Positions 5,698-9,166 of a stretch of 9,166 nt of DNA are shown here, one piece after another (position 1 is the first letter of the stretch; every line of letters starts with the position of its first letter). The notes beneath the pieces are model-generated. The model made no database searches. It worked only from the letters and a program-made list of their open reading frames with translations, and was not told the DNA's origin. The translations under genes and the position numbers were made by a program. Source of the stretch: CAZDHT01 sp964505325 (lineage in GTDB: Bacteria > Planctomycetota > PUPC01); assembly GCA_964505325.1 (NCBI GenBank), contig CAZDHT010000222.1, positions 1 through 9,166 of the forward strand. The letters are read 5' to 3'.

Positions 5698-6729
5698 ATG
5701 CCGGACCTGCAGCGTGTCGAGGTCAGCGAGAGCTTCTTCGAGGGGGCCGTGTCGGTCGAGAGAGGGGATGGCTGGTTGCGGGCGTGGCGGATTCCCTTCG
5801 CCGAGCGGCGCCTGTTCCCGCCCGATGACGGGGTGCCGTGGCAGGCCCAGAAGGGCTCGGGCGTCCGGCTGCGGTTCCGGACTGGCTCCGCCCGCGTGGG
5901 CCTGGGGTTCTTGCCTGTGATGCCCGAGGACCAGGAGGAGGGCGCGGTTGACCCGCGCCGCTATGACCTGACCACGAACGGCGAACTCGTCGCATCGGAA
6001 GCCGTCGAATCCGACGACGAGGTCGTCCTGTTCGAGGATCTGCCGGCCGGTGACAAGGTCGTCGAGCTGTGGCTCAACGTGCACGCGCCGACCCGCGTGA
6101 GACATCTGCTGGTGGACCCCGGCGCGACGGCCGAGGTCGTCCCCGACAAACGGCCCCGGTGGATCACGTACGGCAGCTCGATCACCAACTGCCGCGGCGC
6201 GCACAGCCCGGCTCGGACGTGGCCGGCTCTCGTCGCCCGGAAGCACGGCCTCAACCTGACGAGCCTCGGGTTCGGCGGGCAGTGCCACGTCGACTCGATG
6301 ATCGCCCACGTCATCCGCGACCTGCCGGCCGATTTCATCTCATTGAAGCTGGGGATCAACGTGATGGGCGCCGCGTCGCTCTCGCCGCGGTCGTTCCGGC
6401 CCGCCACCATCGGCATGGTCCGGACGATCCGCGAGACGCACCCGGACGTGCCCATCGCGCTCATCTCGCCGTTGGCGTCGCCGCCGCACGAGCGAACACC
6501 GAACCCGGTTGGCTTCACCCTGCAGATGATGCGCGACGAGGTCGAGGAGGCCTGCGGGCGACTGGCGGACTGCGGCGACAGGAACCTGTACTACTTTGAC
6601 GGACTCGATCTCTTTACCGAGGAAGACTGCCGGCGCTACAGCGATGACCTGGTCCACCCCAACAGCGACGGCTACGAGCTGGTGGCGGAGAACTTCTCAA
6701 AGGTTGTGATGACCCGGATTCCGCTGTAG
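5698..6729 (+). CDS. SGNH/GDSL-type hydrolase (probable carbohydrate esterase)
   Basis: A 343-aa two-domain esterase. The N-terminal beta domain (about 1-150) includes RRYDLTTNGE (87-96), resembling the GxDLY module that precedes some SGNH hydrolases. The SGNH domain (about 153-335) shows all blocks: ITYGSSIT (156-163), with GSS in place of GDS and S161 as likely nucleophile; block II GFGGQ (191-195) with the oxyanion glycine; block III LKLGIN (217-221) with N221; and block V DDLVHPN (316-322) with D317 and H320 completing the triad. The best fit is the Lipase_GDSL_3 subgroup. The family removes acyl, often acetyl, groups from esters. The neighbouring pectin-lyase-like gene suggests a glycan acetylester, but specificity is inferred. 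There is no signal peptide, so it is probably cytosolic. It is the first gene of the rightward set, 50 bp upstream of the lyase-like gene and likely co-transcribed with it. Confidence 0.88.
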   Translation: MPDLQRVEVSESFFEGAVSVERGDGWLRAWRIPFAERRLFPPDDGVPWQAQKGSGVRLRFRTGSARVGLGFLPVMPEDQEEGAVDPRRYDLTTNGELVASEAVESDDEVVLFEDLPAGDKVVELWLNVHAPTRVRHLLVDPGATAEVVPDKRPRWITYGSSITNCRGAHSPARTWPALVARKHGLNLTSLGFGGQCHVDSMIAHVIRDLPADFISLKLGINVMGAASLSPRSFRPATIGMVRTIRETHPDVPIALISPLASPPHERTPNPVGFTLQMMRDEVEEACGRLADCGDRNLYYFDGLDLFTEEDCRRYSDDLVHPNSDGYELVAENFSKVVMTRIPL

Positions 6730-6768
6730 AATACGGGCGCCCGGCCAGTACGCCGTCCCGTTTCCCGC

Positions 6769-6772
6769 GGAG
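6769..6772 (+). promoter_or_regulatory. Ribosome binding site of the PcRGLX/YetA-like gene
   Basis: GGAG with 7-base spacing to the ATG at 6780. No other start codon occurs in that frame in the 50-bp gap after the esterase stop, so the start is well defined. Confidence 0.65.
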
Positions 6773-6779
6773 CTCACCG

Positions 6780-9166
6780 ATGCGCACCCTGCTCACATTG
6801 TTTCTGATCGTCAATGAGCCGGCGGGCGTTCCCTGGGTCAACGGCCCGGTGACGACCGGGCTCCCGTTCCTGCCCGGGGCGTTGCGCGAGGCGACGTTGG
6901 CCCTGGTCGACGGGGCGGGGAACCAGGTCCCGCTGCAGACCCGGGTGCTGGCCCGGTGGCCGGACGGGAGCCTCAAGTGGCTGCTGCTCGACTTCCAGGT
7001 CCCCAAGCTGGCGGCGAAGGGCAGGGTCAAGTACAAGCTCGTGGCCGTCCGATCCGCCGCCAAGCCGGCGAGCGCGATCATGGTGAAGGAAGGAGCCGAC
7101 GTCATGGTGGTCGACACCGGCGCCATGCAGGTGTCGCTCAATCGCAAGGGATTCGACCTGATCCGCTCGGTGAAGGTTGGCGGCAACGAGGTGTTCGCGT
7201 TCAAGCCGCGTCCGGCGCTGGAGATCACCGACCTGGCGGGCACGGTCCGCGACAGCGTGAAGGACCTGGCGAAGGGTTTCGAGTTGAAGGTGATGGAGCG
7301 CGGGCCGCTGCGGACGGTCGTCCGCGCCGTCGGCGAGATACAGGCGACGGAGAAGGACCGGCTCGGGTTCACCTGCTGGTACCACTTCTACGCGGGGAAG
7401 AAGTTCGTCCGCGTGTTCTTCACGATGCGAAACCTGTCGGGCCGGACCATCACGCACACCGACCAGCGGAGCACGGCCGATGCGAACTTCCAGAAGTGGC
7501 TGTCGAAGCTGCCGGGCAACGTGACCGTGAAGGCCGTGGACTTGGTCATCCCGACCGCAAAGCGGGGCGGGGCGTCGGCACTCCTCGGCGGCTGGGCGAA
7601 GCCGCACAAACTCGCCGACGGGAAGCTCTACCAGGACAGCGCGGCGAGCTGGCCGTGGCAGGCGGGCGACAAGGCCATCTTCGATCCACGGCTGAAGGCG
7701 AACGCGGAGTGGATGGCCAAGAATGCGCCCGACGACAAGAAGGGCGTTGCCTACTGGGAGTTCAACACGGGCAGCTACGATTCGCTCCGGAACAAGCAGA
7801 GCTTCGTCGGCTGCACGTTCCGCGGCTACAAGGTCTACGACGCCGCCGGAGAGGAACTGGCGCGCGGCGAACGGGCGCCCGGCTGGGTCCAGGTCGGCAA
7901 GACGGCGCTCGGTGTCCGATGGTTCTGGCAGCTTTATCCGAAGTCGATCGTGGTCTCGGGGGACGGCACCGTCCGTCTCGGCCTGTGGCCGAAGGAGTGG
8001 GCCGAGCGGAGCCGCAACCACACCTTCGCCGGGCACATCCACAAGACGCACGAGATCCTGCTGGCGTTCGACCAGCCGGGCGACGCCTCAACGGCCGAGG
8101 CGAGCTTCAAGCGCTTCGGCAACCGTCTGCTGGCGCTGGCGCCGAAGGAATACTACTGTGCGACGCTCGCCTTCAACGGACCACTGATGCCCGAGCACCG
8201 CAAGGGCAAGCCGTACGTCAAGTGGGAGGACTGGGCGCTCACCGCGGTCCGGTGCGGCCTGAACAAGAACATCAACCCCAGCAAAGACTCCTCGCTGGAG
8301 ATCGAGCGCGAGAAGTACGACCACTACGGCATCTGGCACTTCGGCGACAGCGCGAAGCGCGGATGGCGCGGGTTCGGCCAGTACCTCGAACTCGACGTGC
8401 CCTATTGCCTCGCGGCGCACTTCGCGCGGACCGGGGACCGAGCGTTCTTCGACGAGCTCGAGATCCACACCCGGCAGTTGATGGACGTGCCCGCGCACGG
8501 CGGCGGATACGGCCACCAGAAGGGCGAGCCGAGCCACTACTACACCAGCGGCGCCCTGATGTACTACTACCTCACCGGCCTGGAATTCATCCGGCAGTCG
8601 ATTAAGGCCAGCCACGACGCGTTCGCGCGGCCCGCGCCCTGGCACCTGCGCAGCTTCGCGATTACCATGTGGAGCAACCTTGACATGTACCGCGCCTTCG
8701 GGGACCAAGAGACGACGCTCGACCAGCCGTGGCATTTCCCCAAGGGCCCGTGGAAGCGGAGCGACTACCTCAACAACATCCGCAACGACCTCGCGTGGCT
8801 CGACGGCAGGCAGAACAAGATCACCGGCGGGTGCCGCGGCCAGATGTTCATGATCGGCCTGTCGATGGATGCGCTGGCGCAGTACTGCCGGGAATTCCCA
8901 GATGACCACGACTGGCGCGACCGGATGGTCGCCTACGCGGCCGAGGCGATGCACGCCTTCACCCCCAAACAGCACACGCTCACTTCGCCCAACGGTTACG
9001 GCCACGCCTACCAGTTCACCGGGCAGGACAAGTACCTCGACTACGGCGTCCGGGTCATGGACGGCGGGATGCCGTTGGACCAGCCGACGTGGCCGCACTT
9101 CCGCACCGGCACGGCCTCGAGCAAGGGCTGGAGCGAGTTCGGACACCGGCTCACTCACAAACTCTG
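6780..9166 (+). CDS. PcRGLX/YetA-like protein, PL26-type rhamnogalacturonan exolyase candidate (partial, runs off right edge)
   Basis: Open from the ATG through 795 codons to the window edge with no stop. The N-terminus matches the RIFT-barrel domain of PcRGLX/YetA proteins: NEPAGVPWVNGPVTTGLPF (12-30), then VPLQTRVLARWPDGSLKWLLLDF (50-72), the hallmark Q-T-R...WPDGSxKWLLLDF. A central beta-sandwich follows (about 210-450). A toroid-like helical region (about 470 onward) carries aromatic-rich motifs such as EKYDHYGIWHFGD (511-523), GGGYGHQKGEPSHYYTSG (574-591) and MYYYLTG (594-600). Members include the Penicillium exo-rhamnogalacturonan lyase (PL26) and Bacillus subtilis YetA from the yes/yet RG-I cluster. 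The likely reaction is beta-elimination from chain ends of rhamnogalacturonan I; activity on another uronate glycan is possible. The hydrophobic start TLLTLFLIV is short and the barrel begins at about residue 11, so a cleavable signal peptide is doubtful. Confidence 0.8.
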   Translation, partial: MRTLLTLFLIVNEPAGVPWVNGPVTTGLPFLPGALREATLALVDGAGNQVPLQTRVLARWPDGSLKWLLLDFQVPKLAAKGRVKYKLVAVRSAAKPASAIMVKEGADVMVVDTGAMQVSLNRKGFDLIRSVKVGGNEVFAFKPRPALEITDLAGTVRDSVKDLAKGFELKVMERGPLRTVVRAVGEIQATEKDRLGFTCWYHFYAGKKFVRVFFTMRNLSGRTITHTDQRSTADANFQKWLSKLPGNVTVKAVDLVIPTAKRGGASALLGGWAKPHKLADGKLYQDSAASWPWQAGDKAIFDPRLKANAEWMAKNAPDDKKGVAYWEFNTGSYDSLRNKQSFVGCTFRGYKVYDAAGEELARGERAPGWVQVGKTALGVRWFWQLYPKSIVVSGDGTVRLGLWPKEWAERSRNHTFAGHIHKTHEILLAFDQPGDASTAEASFKRFGNRLLALAPKEYYCATLAFNGPLMPEHRKGKPYVKWEDWALTAVRCGLNKNINPSKDSSLEIEREKYDHYGIWHFGDSAKRGWRGFGQYLELDVPYCLAAHFARTGDRAFFDELEIHTRQLMDVPAHGGGYGHQKGEPSHYYTSGALMYYYLTGLEFIRQSIKASHDAFARPAPWHLRSFAITMWSNLDMYRAFGDQETTLDQPWHFPKGPWKRSDYLNNIRNDLAWLDGRQNKITGGCRGQMFMIGLSMDALAQYCREFPDDHDWRDRMVAYAAEAMHAFTPKQHTLTSPNGYGHAYQFTGQDKYLDYGVRVMDGGMPLDQPTWPHFRTGTASSKGWSEFGHRLTHKL

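Noticed and set aside
5227..6309. Minus-strand open frame spanning the divergent intergenic region
   Set aside because: It overlaps the 5' end of the UroD-like gene, both promoters and half the esterase gene, and has no recognisable protein features.
6735..6742. GGGCGCCC palindrome between the esterase and the lyase-like gene as a terminator
   Set aside because: Only an 8-base palindrome with no loop and no following T run; the 50-bp gap with a ribosome binding site fits an operon better.
6774..9158. Minus-strand open frames (6774-8051 and 8088-9158) and plus-strand frame 6956-8605 over the PcRGLX/YetA-like gene
   Set aside because: They shadow the frame starting at 6780, which has a ribosome binding site, a hallmark RIFT-barrel N-terminus and stays open to the window edge. 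The alternatives are low-complexity Arg/Ala/Gly/Val-rich.
1..9166. CRISPR arrays, tRNA or rRNA genes, insertion sequences, phage or defence genes
   Set aside because: None seen on either strand: no regularly spaced repeats, no cloverleaf-like or rRNA-like stretches noticed, and no transposase or nuclease motifs.

Overview
The window is GC-rich bacterial DNA, densely coded with strong G/C preference at third codon positions. Most starts have Shine-Dalgarno sites. The gene families present (DUF4091/GH123-like proteins, a uroporphyrinogen-decarboxylase-like methyltransferase, an SGNH esterase and a PcRGLX/YetA-like lyase) are typical of polysaccharide-utilising Planctomycetota, Lentisphaerota and related metagenomic lineages. 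A PVC-group or similar origin is my inference; no marker gene fixes the taxonomy.

Layout. The window is two divergent gene sets around a 133-bp intergenic region (5565-5697). Leftward (minus strand, in transcription order): a UroD-like protein (5564-4434); DUF4091 enzyme copy A (4327-2558); a 180-aa protein of unknown family with a Cache/PAS-like C-terminus, copy A (2561-2019); DUF4091 enzyme copy B (1936-155); and copy B of the small protein (158 to beyond the left edge). Rightward (plus strand): an SGNH/GDSL-type esterase (5698-6729) and, 50 bp later, a PcRGLX/YetA-like (PL26-type) protein that starts at 6780 and is still open at the right edge.

The most striking structure is a tandem duplication of a two-gene cassette (DUF4091 enzyme plus small protein). 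In both copies the enzyme stop overlaps the small protein's start in the same ATGATG arrangement, which predicts translational coupling. The duplication includes the noncoding leader: matching blocks in the same order precede each enzyme gene (1966-2011 and 4346-4397).

How the genes may work together. PcRGLX/YetA proteins belong to rhamnogalacturonan (pectin RG-I) breakdown, and SGNH esterases commonly deacetylate such glycans. The DUF4091 proteins look like TIM-barrel glycosidases. No complete protein here has a convincing signal peptide, so this appears to be an intracellular glycan-processing locus acting on imported oligosaccharides. The UroD-like protein suggests methyl-group or corrinoid chemistry linked to the substrate, for example O-methyl sugars, but this is speculative. 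Substrate identities cannot be read from the sequence alone.
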